A stretch of 32,558 nt of DNA from a bacterium. Lineage in GTDB: Bacteria > UBA9089 > CG2-30-40-21 > SBAY01. Positions 24,171 through 32,558 of the stretch are shown one piece after another. The first letter of the stretch is position 1. Each line of letters starts with the position of its first letter. A model generated the notes under the pieces. The model was not told where the DNA came from, did not search any database, and worked only from the letters and a program-made list of their open reading frames with translations. The stretch spans positions 1-32,558 of the forward strand of contig JBFLXS010000010.1 of the NCBI GenBank assembly GCA_040755795.1. The letters are read 5' to 3'. Both the position numbers and the translations under genes were made by a program.

Positions 24171-26121
24171 AACATATGAAAACTGTCAATCGATGATTGG
24201 AAAGGTTGGCGAAGAAAATGAAGTGCCGCTTCTCCCAATTTGCCATACAATACAGAATGCGCAGATAAATATTGTTATCAACCTCTCCGGCGAATTTGTC
24301 AGGGCGGCAGTTGTGCCAAGATCAGAAGCAAAAACTATTATTCCAGCAACCGAAGAATCAGCAGGAAGATCTGGTAAAAAACCTGCTTGTTACCCTCTTT
24401 GCGATAAGTTGCAATATATCGCCGGAGATTTCCTTGAATTTGGTGGAGAAGTTACGGTTGGTTTTACAGATGATCCTCATGAACCGCATAATGCCTACGT
24501 TAAGCAATTGTCTGACTGGTGTGATTCTTCATATAAGCATCCAAAAGTATTAGCAATACTGGATTATGTGAAAAAAGGTACTGTTGTGGCTGATCTTGTC
24601 AAAGAAGGTATACTACATCTGCGACCAAGTACCAGATTGCTAATGAACCAATGGTCAGAGAATGATAATATCCTGGAAATATTTAAATTGCTTCCGGGAG
24701 GTGTTGATAATAAGGGCAAGAAGAAACCCTGGCAGGCTGATGCCTTTGTGCGATGGAGTGTAGAAGTTCCTGGTGACCCGCAGTCGTCCATTTGGACTGA
24801 TCCGACTATATGGGAATCATGGGTGAATTATTACGGAAGTGTAAAATCGGTCAAGGGGCTTTGCTATGTTACAGGAGAACAAAGATTCATGGCAAGCCAG
24901 CATCCCAAAAAAATTAGATACAGTGATGATGGTGCAAAAATTATCTCATCAAATGATTGGAGTGGATTCACTTTTCGAGGCCGATTCACAGACACAAAAA
25001 AACATAACACATATCAAACCTGTGGCGTTGGCTTTGAAGTTACTCAGAAATCGCATAGTGCTCTTCGTTGGCTTATCAGCCGTCAGGGATATCGTAGTGG
25101 AGATCAGGCTATTGTTGCTTGGGCTACATCCGGGATGTCAATCCCCAATCCTCTTGATGATCCTCTATCAATTTTGGGAGAAAAGAATCTTAAGAACGAT
25201 GATTGTGGTAGCATATTTACCGCGCAGAACCTTGCCATCAAGCTGAAGAAAAAAATAGCGGGATATAAATCTGACTTGGGAGATGCAAGTGGTGTTGTGG
25301 TTATGGGTCTTGATTCAGCAACACCGGGACGTATAGCGATTACTTTCTACCGTGAACTGACAGGATCGGAATTTCTTAGCCGTTTAGAAAAATGGCATGA
25401 TACCTGTGCCTGGATTCATGACTATGGATATAATCCTGAAACAAAAGGACACATTCGATTTGTCGGCGCTCCGGCACCCAAAGATATCGCTGAAGCGGCA
25501 TATGGAAGCAAGGTGGACAATAAATTAAAAAAAACAACAGTTGAAAGACTTTTGCCCTGCATTATTGATGGGCAGCAGATTCCTCGGGATATTGTTGATT
25601 CAGCAATTCGTCGGGCAAGTAATAGGGCAGGAATGGAGGAATGGGAATGGAATAAAACGCTCAGTATAGCCTGTGCGATTTTTAGAAAATTAAACGAAAA
25701 GGAGGGATATGATATGGCTTTAGACGAGAACAGAAAAACAAGAGATTACCTTTATGGAAGGCTGTTGGCATTAGCAGACAGTCTGGAGCAATGGGCTTTG
25801 AATGAGGCGAAGGAGGATAGACAGACCAATGCTGCGAGGTTGATGCAGAGGTTTGCGGATCATCCTTACAGCACCTGGAAGATAATCGAGCTTTCGCTTG
25901 CACCCTATAAAGCCCGGTTGAAAGCAAAATCTCAAAAAAGACAAGTATTGATTGATAAGGTGCATGCTATGTTTGAGCATCCTGATGATTACATCAGTGA
26001 CAAAAAATTAAGTGGTGAATTTTTGCTTGGCTATCATTGTCAGCGAGAATCGCTCAGACCAAAGGAGGTGGAAACAACAAATGAAAGCGAACCAGAAATG
26101 GTAACAAAAATTGATGAATAA
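24145..26121 (+). CDS. cas8c: Cas8c (Csd1), large Cascade subunit
   Basis: Large subunit of type I-C Cascade; recognises the PAM and recruits Cas3. In characterised systems an internal start also makes the small subunit Cas11c from its C-terminus, and the ATGs near 25704-25714 (following GGAGGGATATG) are a possible internal start here. The protein of 658 aa is longer than the common 570-610. Seen: the N-terminal WIQKLYETYENC, then VPLLPICHTIQNAQINI, SGRSGKKPACYPLCDKLQYI-like text, and VVMGLDSATPGRIAITFYREL in the middle. AGAGGAGGG lies about 8 nt before the ATG inside cas5c. cas7 follows after 19 nt. Confidence 0.93.
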   Translation: MSWIQKLYETYENCQSMIGKVGEENEVPLLPICHTIQNAQINIVINLSGEFVRAAVVPRSEAKTIIPATEESAGRSGKKPACYPLCDKLQYIAGDFLEFGGEVTVGFTDDPHEPHNAYVKQLSDWCDSSYKHPKVLAILDYVKKGTVVADLVKEGILHLRPSTRLLMNQWSENDNILEIFKLLPGGVDNKGKKKPWQADAFVRWSVEVPGDPQSSIWTDPTIWESWVNYYGSVKSVKGLCYVTGEQRFMASQHPKKIRYSDDGAKIISSNDWSGFTFRGRFTDTKKHNTYQTCGVGFEVTQKSHSALRWLISRQGYRSGDQAIVAWATSGMSIPNPLDDPLSILGEKNLKNDDCGSIFTAQNLAIKLKKKIAGYKSDLGDASGVVVMGLDSATPGRIAITFYRELTGSEFLSRLEKWHDTCAWIHDYGYNPETKGHIRFVGAPAPKDIAEAAYGSKVDNKLKKTTVERLLPCIIDGQQIPRDIVDSAIRRASNRAGMEEWEWNKTLSIACAIFRKLNEKEGYDMALDENRKTRDYLYGRLLALADSLEQWALNEAKEDRQTNAARLMQRFADHPYSTWKIIELSLAPYKARLKAKSQKRQVLIDKVHAMFEHPDDYISDKKLSGEFLLGYHCQRESLRPKEVETTNESEPEMVTKIDE

Positions 26122-26140
26122 AAAAGAGGAGGATAATTTC

Positions 26141-27037
26141 ATGGGAACTTTGAAAAACAAGATTGATTTTGCAGTGGTGTTTAGTGTGAACGGAGCTAAT
26201 CCTAATGGTGATCCATTAAATGGCAATCGTCCACGAACAAACTATGATGGGTTGGGCGAGTTGTCTGATGTCTGCATTAAACGAAAAATCAGGAATCGAT
26301 TGATGGAGATGAAGAATGATAAGGATGAATATTTATACAGTATTTTTGTTCAATCAGACGATAATAGGGTGGATAATTACCGTAGTTTACGGTCAAGGGC
26401 AGAAGGCGAATTAAAAAAGGCGATGAATGACGAAAACACTTTTAGAGAAGAGGCCTGTAAGAAATGGGTAGATGTTCGAGCTTTTGGTCAAGTGTTTGCG
26501 TATGGGAGCGAAAAGAAAGGTGGAGGAGTGTCTGTTGGAATTAGAGGTCCTGTCTCAATCCATTCTGCTTTTTCGGTTACGCCGGTAAGTGTGTCCAGCA
26601 TACAAATCACAAAAAGCGTTAGTGGTGAAGGAGACGGGGAGAAGAAAGCATCGGATACTATGGGGATGAAACATCGTGTTGATCATGGACTGTATGTATT
26701 CTACGGCGCAATAAATCCTCAGCTTGCCTCAAAAACAGGGTTTACCAATGAGGATGCTGCAGCAATAAAAAATGCACTCGAACATTTGTTTGACAATGAT
26801 GCTTCTTCTGCACGGCCTGAAGGCAGCATGGAACTATTAACCGTTATATGGTGGCAACATAATTGCAAATCTGGTCAATATTCGTCTGCTGTGGTCCATC
26901 GGGCATTAAGCGTTGATCTTAAAAAAGGGATAAGTGATCCGAAAAAGATTGATGATTATTCAATAAAGCTCAAAGATATTTCCGGATTAACGCCGGAAAT
27001 ATTTAATCCGAACAATATTGTCATTGAGAAAAATTAA
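26141..27037 (+). CDS. cas7: Cas7c (Csd2), Cascade backbone subunit
   Basis: Forms the filament along the crRNA spacer. I choose ATG 26141 because GAGGAGG lies 8 nt upstream; a longer frame from 26111 would read through that site. From there it has 298 aa, close to the usual 280-300. Seen: FAVVFSVNGANPNGDPLNGNRPR near the N-terminus, KKWVDVRAFGQVFAYG, GIRGPVSIHSAFSVTPV and MGMKHRVDHGLYVFYG, all typical of Csd2. Its stop shares one base with the cas4 start (TAATG). Confidence 0.95.
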   Translation: MGTLKNKIDFAVVFSVNGANPNGDPLNGNRPRTNYDGLGELSDVCIKRKIRNRLMEMKNDKDEYLYSIFVQSDDNRVDNYRSLRSRAEGELKKAMNDENTFREEACKKWVDVRAFGQVFAYGSEKKGGGVSVGIRGPVSIHSAFSVTPVSVSSIQITKSVSGEGDGEKKASDTMGMKHRVDHGLYVFYGAINPQLASKTGFTNEDAAAIKNALEHLFDNDASSARPEGSMELLTVIWWQHNCKSGQYSSAVVHRALSVDLKKGISDPKKIDDYSIKLKDISGLTPEIFNPNNIVIEKN

Positions 27038-27672
27038 TGTCATATTCATATACTGAAGACGATCTCCTTCCACTCTCGGCATTACAGCATCTATTGTTTT
27101 GCGAGCGTCAATGTGCGTTGATACATATTGAACAGGCATGGAGCGAAAACCTGTTTACTGCTGAGGGTCGGATTATGCATGACCGTGTTGATACAGGAAA
27201 GCATGAAACACGGCATAATATCCGGAGTGAATTCGCAGTGCCGCTTCGCTCGTTTCGGCTTGGATTAGCAGGTAAGGCGGATGTTGTGGAATTCCACCGG
27301 CAGGGTAATATGTGGCATCCCTTCCCTGTGGAATTCAAGCGGGGGCAACCAAAACAGGATAACTGCGATAGGGTACAGCTTTGTGCCCAGGCTATATGTC
27401 TGGAAGAGATGCTAAATGTCGAAATAGATGGCGGTGCCCTGTTTTACGGAAAGATACGACGAAGGCAGGATGTTGTGTTTGACCTGAATCTGAGGAAGGA
27501 AACAGAAGAGGCCTCTAAAAGATTACACCAGCTTATTGCATCGGGAATTACTCCTGCGCCGCAGTATTCTAAGAAGTGTGAAAGTTGCTCTCTGATTGAA
27601 GTGTGCCTTCCGAAAACTTGCAACCGAAATGGATCAGCAGGCAGGTATCTGACTAGGGCAATGGTGGAGTGA
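27037..27672 (+). CDS. cas4: Cas4, iron-sulphur PD-(D/E)XK nuclease for spacer selection
   Basis: Trims prespacers and selects those with a PAM, working with Cas1-Cas2. Seen: Cys22 in LLFCERQC, Asp82 in GKADVV, Glu99-x-Lys101 in PVEFKRG, and Cys181, Cys184 and Cys190 near the C-terminus. Together these give the four-Cys cluster and the nuclease site. The length of 211 aa is typical. The one-base overlap with cas7 and the 3-nt gap to cas1 show tight coupling. Confidence 0.95.
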   Translation: MSYSYTEDDLLPLSALQHLLFCERQCALIHIEQAWSENLFTAEGRIMHDRVDTGKHETRHNIRSEFAVPLRSFRLGLAGKADVVEFHRQGNMWHPFPVEFKRGQPKQDNCDRVQLCAQAICLEEMLNVEIDGGALFYGKIRRRQDVVFDLNLRKETEEASKRLHQLIASGITPAPQYSKKCESCSLIEVCLPKTCNRNGSAGRYLTRAMVE

Positions 27673-27675
27673 ATA

Positions 27676-28707
27676 ATGAAGAGACATCTAAATACATTAT
27701 TTGTAACAACCCAGGGGGCGTATCTTGCCAAAGAGGGTGAAACCGTAGTTGTAAAGGTTGATAAAGAAATCCGGTTGAGGGTGCCTGTTCATACAATAGG
27801 CGGTATTGTCTGTTTTGGCCAGATAACCTGCAGCCCATACTTGATGGGCTATTGTGCTGAGCAGAATGTTGCCATAAGTTTCCTTACCGAGTACGGACGC
27901 TTTCTGGCAAAGGTTCAAGGCCCTGTTTCAGGCAATGTACTGCTGCGACGGGAACAGTACCGGCGTGCGGATGATGAAGCAGGGTCTGCAAATATCGCCA
28001 GGGCTGTCCTGACAGGAAAAATTGCTAACTGCAGAACGGTCTTGCAGCGATTTCTAAGGGACCACCAGGAGAAATCAAATACCGATGGAGTTAGCCATGC
28101 ATCAAAACTTTTAAGTTCATCGCTACGACGAATACAGAACGAGAATTCGCTTGATGTTATCAGGGGAATTGAGGGGGATGTGGCACATACATATTTTAGC
28201 GTTTTTGATCATCTCATTACCTCCCAAAAAGAGGAGTTTTCTTTTTTGCAGCGAAACCGAAGGCCACCTCTGGATAAGGTAAACTGCTTGCTGTCGTTTT
28301 TGTACACACTCCTAATGCATGATGTCCGTTCTGCACTTGAAGTGGCCGGGCTTGACCCTGCGGTCGGTTTTCTGCACAGAGACCGTCCGGGACGCTATGG
28401 GCTGGCACTTGATATGATGGAAGAGTTCAGGCCATTCCTTGCTGACAGACTGGCACTCTCCCTGGTAAACCTCAGTCAGATCCAGGGAAAAGGATTTGAA
28501 GAAAAAGAAAACAGTGCGGTGCTTATGAATGATGATACAAGAAAAACTGTACTGATTGCTTATCAGAATCGTAAACAAGATGAGATTATGCATCCGTTTC
28601 TTGATGAAAAAGTAACCATCGGCTTGCTCTTTCATATTCAAGCATTACTGCTTGCACGGCATTTGCGTGGGGATTTGGATACTTATCCGCCTTTTATCTG
28701 GAAGTGA
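27676..28707 (+). CDS. cas1: Cas1 spacer-acquisition integrase
   Basis: Catalyses insertion of new spacers at the leader-proximal repeat. Seen: the three metal ligands Glu166 (IEGDVAHTYF), His234 (GFLHRDRPGRYGLALD) and Asp246/Glu249 (LALDMMEEFRPF). The length of 343 aa is typical for type I-C. It starts 3 nt after the cas4 stop, and cas2 follows after 9 nt. The active site looks intact, so adaptation should be possible. Confidence 0.96.
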   Translation: MKRHLNTLFVTTQGAYLAKEGETVVVKVDKEIRLRVPVHTIGGIVCFGQITCSPYLMGYCAEQNVAISFLTEYGRFLAKVQGPVSGNVLLRREQYRRADDEAGSANIARAVLTGKIANCRTVLQRFLRDHQEKSNTDGVSHASKLLSSSLRRIQNENSLDVIRGIEGDVAHTYFSVFDHLITSQKEEFSFLQRNRRPPLDKVNCLLSFLYTLLMHDVRSALEVAGLDPAVGFLHRDRPGRYGLALDMMEEFRPFLADRLALSLVNLSQIQGKGFEEKENSAVLMNDDTRKTVLIAYQNRKQDEIMHPFLDEKVTIGLLFHIQALLLARHLRGDLDTYPPFIWK

Positions 28708-28716
28708 GGTAATGTA

Positions 28717-29004
28717 ATGTTTGTGATAGTCAGTTATGATGTTTCTACGGAAGCTTCGGGACAGCGTCGCTTACGCAGAGTGGCAAAAGCCTGTCAAGAC
28801 TATGGACAGAGGGTTCAGTACTCTGTTTTTGAATGCATGGTTGATCCTGCCCAGTGGACGGTTTTGCGTCAAAGGTTGCTTGATGAGATCGATCCTGAAA
28901 AAGATAGCTTGCGATTTTATTATCTTGGCTCTAATTGGAAACGCCGCATAGAGCATGTTGGTCTAAAAAAATCGCCTGATCAGGATGGTCCGTTGATTGT
29001 TTGA
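28717..29004 (+). CDS. cas2: Cas2 adaptation subunit
   Basis: Small protein that holds two Cas1 dimers and sets spacer length. Seen: the N-terminal strand FVIVSYDVS with the conserved Asp8, the [21 protein letters not shown] stretch and [15 protein letters not shown] at the C-terminal side. The length of 95 aa is normal. It is the last cas gene; the CRISPR leader begins right after its stop. Confidence 0.96.
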   Translation: MFVIVSYDVSTEASGQRRLRRVAKACQDYGQRVQYSVFECMVDPAQWTVLRQRLLDEIDPEKDSLRFYYLGSNWKRRIEHVGLKKSPDQDGPLIV

Positions 29005-29008
29005 TCAG

Positions 29009-29053
29009 AATGCGAACCTTAAGTTCACATAAATTCCCAGGAGGGTTCGCATT
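29009..29053 (+). terminator. Hairpin after cas2
   Basis: AATGCGAACC (29009-29018) and GGTTCGCATT (29044-29053) are perfect 10-bp inverted repeats. No T-tract follows, so termination is uncertain. The left part TGCGAACCTTAAGTTC resembles the inner module of elements E1 and E2. Confidence 0.45.
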
Positions 29054-29186
29054 GGGTATAACATATTTAAAATGTGTTGGTTAGGAATATTGTTCTTTGA
29101 CAATTGGAGATTAATTGCCATTAAAATTGGTGGTTCGCAAAAAGTGGTTGATTACCAGTTGAGAAACAATGAGTTATATGGAAACG
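29054..29186 (+). promoter_or_regulatory. CRISPR leader with array promoter
   Basis: AT-rich sequence between the cas2 hairpin and the first repeat. TTGACA (29097-29102) is a consensus -35. TTAAAAT at 29121-29127 is a weak -10 at 18-19 nt spacing. Position and orientation fit a leader: the array runs away from cas2, and the repeat polarity agrees. New spacers should enter at 29187. Confidence 0.6.
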
Positions 29187-30130
29187 GTCGCCCCCCATGC
29201 GGGGGCGTGGATTGAAACTGGAAAACCAAATGTCTCTTTTAGAAATTTTGCCGTCGCCCCCCATGCGGGGGCGTGGATTGAAACTTAGATGATTTTTTAT
29301 ATTTTTCCCTTACGGAGTCGCCCCCCATGCGGGGGCGTGGATTGAAACTATAATAGTATCATTACTTCCTACGCTTTGCCAAGTCGCCCCCCATGCGGGG
29401 GCGTGGATTGAAACAGAATAGAAAGGAGGAAAGAATGAAAAAGTTATTGTCGCCCCCCATGCGGGGGCGTGGATTGAAACAGAAGCCAGTCAGGAGATAG
29501 ATATTTCCTGGCGTCGCCCCCCATGCGGGGGCGTGGATTGAAACTTTCGTGCCATCCTCTAATAAATAACCCGTCTTAGTCGCCCCCCATGCGGGGGCGT
29601 GGATTGAAACTTTCGTGCCATCCTCTAATAAATAACCCGTCTTAGTCGCCCCCCATGCGGGGGCGTGGATTGAAACAGGAAGAATTGAAACTATATCAAA
29701 AAAGATTAGGTCGCCCCCCATGCGGGGGCGTGGATTGAAACCTTGTAATTCTTCAAGGTTAGATGCTCCTGACAGTCGCCCCCCATGCGGGGGCGTGGAT
29801 TGAAACTACTAGGTTAAATGACAGAAAGCAAGACAGCGTCGCCCCCCATGCGGGGGCGTGGATTGAAACCTGCACCAGAGGGAAAAACCTATTTTCCTTA
29901 CCGTCGCCCCCCATGCGGGGGCGTGGATTGAAACTAGACCACGCCAGAAGACAACATTGTCTCAATCGTCGCCCCCCATGCGGGGGCGTGGATTGAAACC
30001 ATAAAACTCAAGCCTTACAATCTGATTATTCCGTCGCCCCCCATGCGGGGGCGTGGATTGAAACCTGTTAAGTATATTTTTTTTGTCGCTTGTATGCCGT
30101 CGCCCCCCATGCGGGGGCGTGGATTGAAAC

Positions 30131-30163
30131 GATTTATTGTTTCTATTATCTTTAATCGGCAGG
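30131..30163 (+). other. CRISPR spacer 15, identical to window positions 49-81
   Basis: All 33 bases (GATTTATTG... to ...AATCGGCAGG) match 49-81 on the same strand. The three bases before the target, 46-48, are AGA rather than the TTC expected for type I-C, which may explain tolerance. On the other strand, TTC lies one base outside the target (83-85 read as GAA), as if the spacer had been taken in reverse and shifted by one. Confidence 0.95.
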
Positions 30164-30454
30164 GTCGCCCCCCATGCGGGGGCGTGGATTGAAACCACCT
30201 AAACCCTAAACTTTTCGCTTTTTCTCTAGTCGCCCCCCATGCGGGGGCGTGGATTGAAACTCTTACTATCTCATTTGAGCAATTTCAGCAGATGTCGCCC
30301 CCCATGCGGGGGCGTGGATTGAAACTTAATAGCCGTATCCCACGATTGATATTTCATTGGTCGCCCCCCATGCGGGGGCGTGGATTGAAACTCATTTATC
30401 ATCTCCATAAGTAAATTTCAATGTCGCCCCCCATGCGGGGGCGTGGATTGAAAC

Positions 30455-30486
30455 TATCATCATAGCTGACATCAGCTATGATGATA
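30455..30486 (+). other. CRISPR spacer 20, a near-perfect palindrome
   Basis: The 32-nt spacer is 15 nt (TATCATCATAGCTGA), two central bases CA, then the exact reverse complement. The crRNA guide could fold on itself completely. Confidence 0.97.
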
Positions 30487-30585
30487 GTCGCCCCCCATGC
30501 GGGGGCGTGGATTGAAACATAAGAAATTTGTAATTGAGGAAAATCGGTTTAAGGTCGCCCCCCATGCGGGGGCGTGGATTGAAAC

Positions 30586-30621
30586 AAGAAAAATTTGGAA
30601 GTCAAGCGGTTCATTTGACAG
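30586..30621 (+). other. CRISPR spacer 22, overlaps spacer 40 end to end
   Basis: It is 36 nt and ends ...GGTTCATTTGACAG. The last nine bases, ATTTGACAG, are the first nine of spacer 40 (31767-31800). Confidence 0.8.
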
Positions 30622-30810
30622 GTCGCCCCCCATGCGGGGGCGTGGATTGAAACACCCTGAACTCACCTAAAAATACTCTCTGAGCCGTCGCCCCCCATGC
30701 GGGGGCGTGGATTGAAACTCAATATGCTCGATTACCGCAGGGATTTTCGCCGTCGCCCCCCATGCGGGGGCGTGGATTGAAACCCTTCATTTCTTGTCTC
30801 CTTGTTTTAA

Positions 30811-31053
<243 letters not shown>

Positions 31054-32558
31054 TGATACACTAATAGGACATCAATTAGCGTCGCCCCCCATGCGGGGGC
31101 GTGGATTGAAACTAATTTTGCAGGGAAAGTTACTGTTATCTTTGTTGTCGCCCCCCATGCGGGGGCGTGGATTGAAACAATCTCGGGCTGAAACCTCTGA
31201 TATTACTATTCGTCGCCCCCCATGCGGGGGCGTGGATTGAAACAATCTCGGGCTGAAACCTCTGATATTACTATTCGTCGCCCCCCATGCGGGGGCGTGG
31301 ATTGAAACTTGCTGTTGGCGCAGCTGTCTCTGCGATGACGATGTCGCCCCCCATGCGGGGGCGTGGATTGAAACAGATAATCAAGAAGCCGATTGTGATT
31401 TTTCAAAGTCGCCCCCCATGCGGGGGCGTGGATTGAAACACACTGATTGGAAAATAGAGAAGATAGGAAAAGGTCGCCCCCCATGCGGGGGCGTGGATTG
31501 AAACTTTTGACAAAAGGCATATATTTGATTTTTCCAAAGTCGCCCCCCATGCGGGGGCGTGGATTGAAACACTATAGAAAAAACAGAAGAGGATTATAGC
31601 TTGGTCGCCCCCCATGCGGGGGCGTGGATTGAAACTAAAAATAGAAGAAGTTAGAAAAGATGCAAAGAGTCGCCCCCCATGCGGGGGCGTGGATTGAAAC
31701 TTTTTAAAAGTGGAATATTTTTTCTACGAATGAAGTCGCCCCCCATGCGGGGGCGTGGATTGAAACATTTGACAGGACAGGATAACATTGAGGCAAGACA
31801 GTCGCCCCCCATGCGGGGGCGTGGATTGAAACTTTGCAACGACAAAGTTGCACGAAAAATTGGAAGTCGCCCCCCATGCGGGGGCGTGGATTGAAACTTT
31901 TTTTAAGCGAGGTAACAGCCCACCAATGAAAGTCGCCCCCCATGCGGGGGCGTGGATTGAAACTTACCTCTTAAACCAGATAAGAAACCAGATAGGGTCG
32001 CCCCCCATGCGGGGGCGTGGATTGAAACTTGTAACTCCTTTATTGTTAAATTAGCAATTAGGTCGCCCCCCATGCGGGGGCGTGGATTGAAACTGACCTA
32101 GAATTTGAAGCAATTAAAAAAGTATGGGTCGCCCCCCATGCGGGGGCGTGGATTGAAACTACCAAAATTATAGCAAGTGATGTAGCAAAAAGCTGTCGCC
32201 CCCCATGCGGGGGCGTGGATTGAAACTATGCTTTGCTCTGCTCCTGCTCTTAAGGTTATCGTCGCCCCCCATGCGGGGGCGTGGATTGAAACAAGATTGC
32301 CAGACAATGTGGGCAGAGCGAGGGCGTCGCCCCCCATGCGGGGGCGTGGATTGAAACGGGCAAAAGAGATTAAGAAGCAGAGGGAAGATGGTCGCCCCCC
32401 ATGCGGGGGCGTGGATTGAAACAGAAACGAAATGATAGGCAGGTAAATTAAATGGCAGAGTCGCCCCCCATGCGGGGGCGTGGATTGAAACACAATTTAA
32501 TCTGGCGTGGAAGATGCCATATTGGGCGTCGCCCCCCATGCGGGGGCGTGGATTGAAA

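Noticed and set aside
26111-26140. Longer N-terminus of Cas7 from 26111
   Set aside because: It would read through the strong GAGGAGG site that serves ATG 26141, and it is not part of the family.
29677-29709. Spacer 8 contains ATTGAAAC, the last eight bases of the repeat
   Set aside because: An eight-base match is plausible by chance, and Cas5c cutting depends on the repeat hairpin, which is absent there.

Overview
The window looks like chromosomal sequence from an uncultivated, AT-rich, Gram-negative-type bacterium. Evidence for the chromosome is a block of universally conserved genes (rpsB, tsf, pyrH, frr, uppS, cdsA) plus asd and tgt. Evidence for a Gram-negative-type envelope is two Wzy/O-antigen-ligase-like membrane proteins, a lipoprotein signal and a secreted beta-propeller protein. 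The many short palindromic repeats between genes resemble those of candidate-phylum genomes from metagenomes, but I cannot assign a phylum from sequence alone.

Layout. 1-224 holds a pair of competing stem-loops. 225-1616 is a secreted FG-GAP/VCBS propeller protein. 2089-3459 is an AAA ATPase with a DUF4143-type C-terminus and its own promoter. 4134-9514 holds two paralogous polymerase/ligase proteins with C-terminal TPRs, and a MNT-HEPN toxin-antitoxin pair lies between them. 9593-11838 is asd overlapped by an endonuclease-Q-like PHP protein. 11839-16905, on the minus strand, is the operon rpsB-tsf-(106-aa coiled-coil membrane protein)-pyrH-frr-uppS-cdsA. 16906-17549 holds divergent promoters and a broken GxxExxY gene carrying a 101-103-bp element. 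17550-19621 is a lipoprotein-type isoaspartyl methyltransferase and tgt. 19622-20387 is two repeat elements. 20388-20959 holds relics, including an HD-domain Cas3 fragment of another type. 20971-29004 is a complete type I-C cas operon (cas3-cas5c-cas8c-cas7-cas4-cas1-cas2). 29005-29186 is the leader, and 29187 to the window end is an array of 52 repeats and 51 spacers that runs off the window.

How the parts work together. The cas operon has every gene needed for adaptation (cas1, cas2, cas4), crRNA processing (cas5c), Cascade (cas5c, cas8c, cas7) and target degradation (cas3). Reading the spacers against each other and against the window gave the most interesting signals. Spacer 15 matches window positions 49-81 at 33 of 33 bases, on the same contig as an apparently intact system. 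Its target lacks the usual TTC PAM and sits inside a terminator-like fold. Spacer 20 is almost one perfect palindrome. Spacers 22 and 40 overlap end to end, and the join places TTC directly before spacer 40, so the PAM can be read from the array itself. Spacers 27 and 46 overlap on opposite strands of one target.

Between genes, several families of small inverted-repeat elements recur, most clearly one ending in GTAAC(C/T)GTTCAG. I found no tRNA, rRNA or transposase gene.
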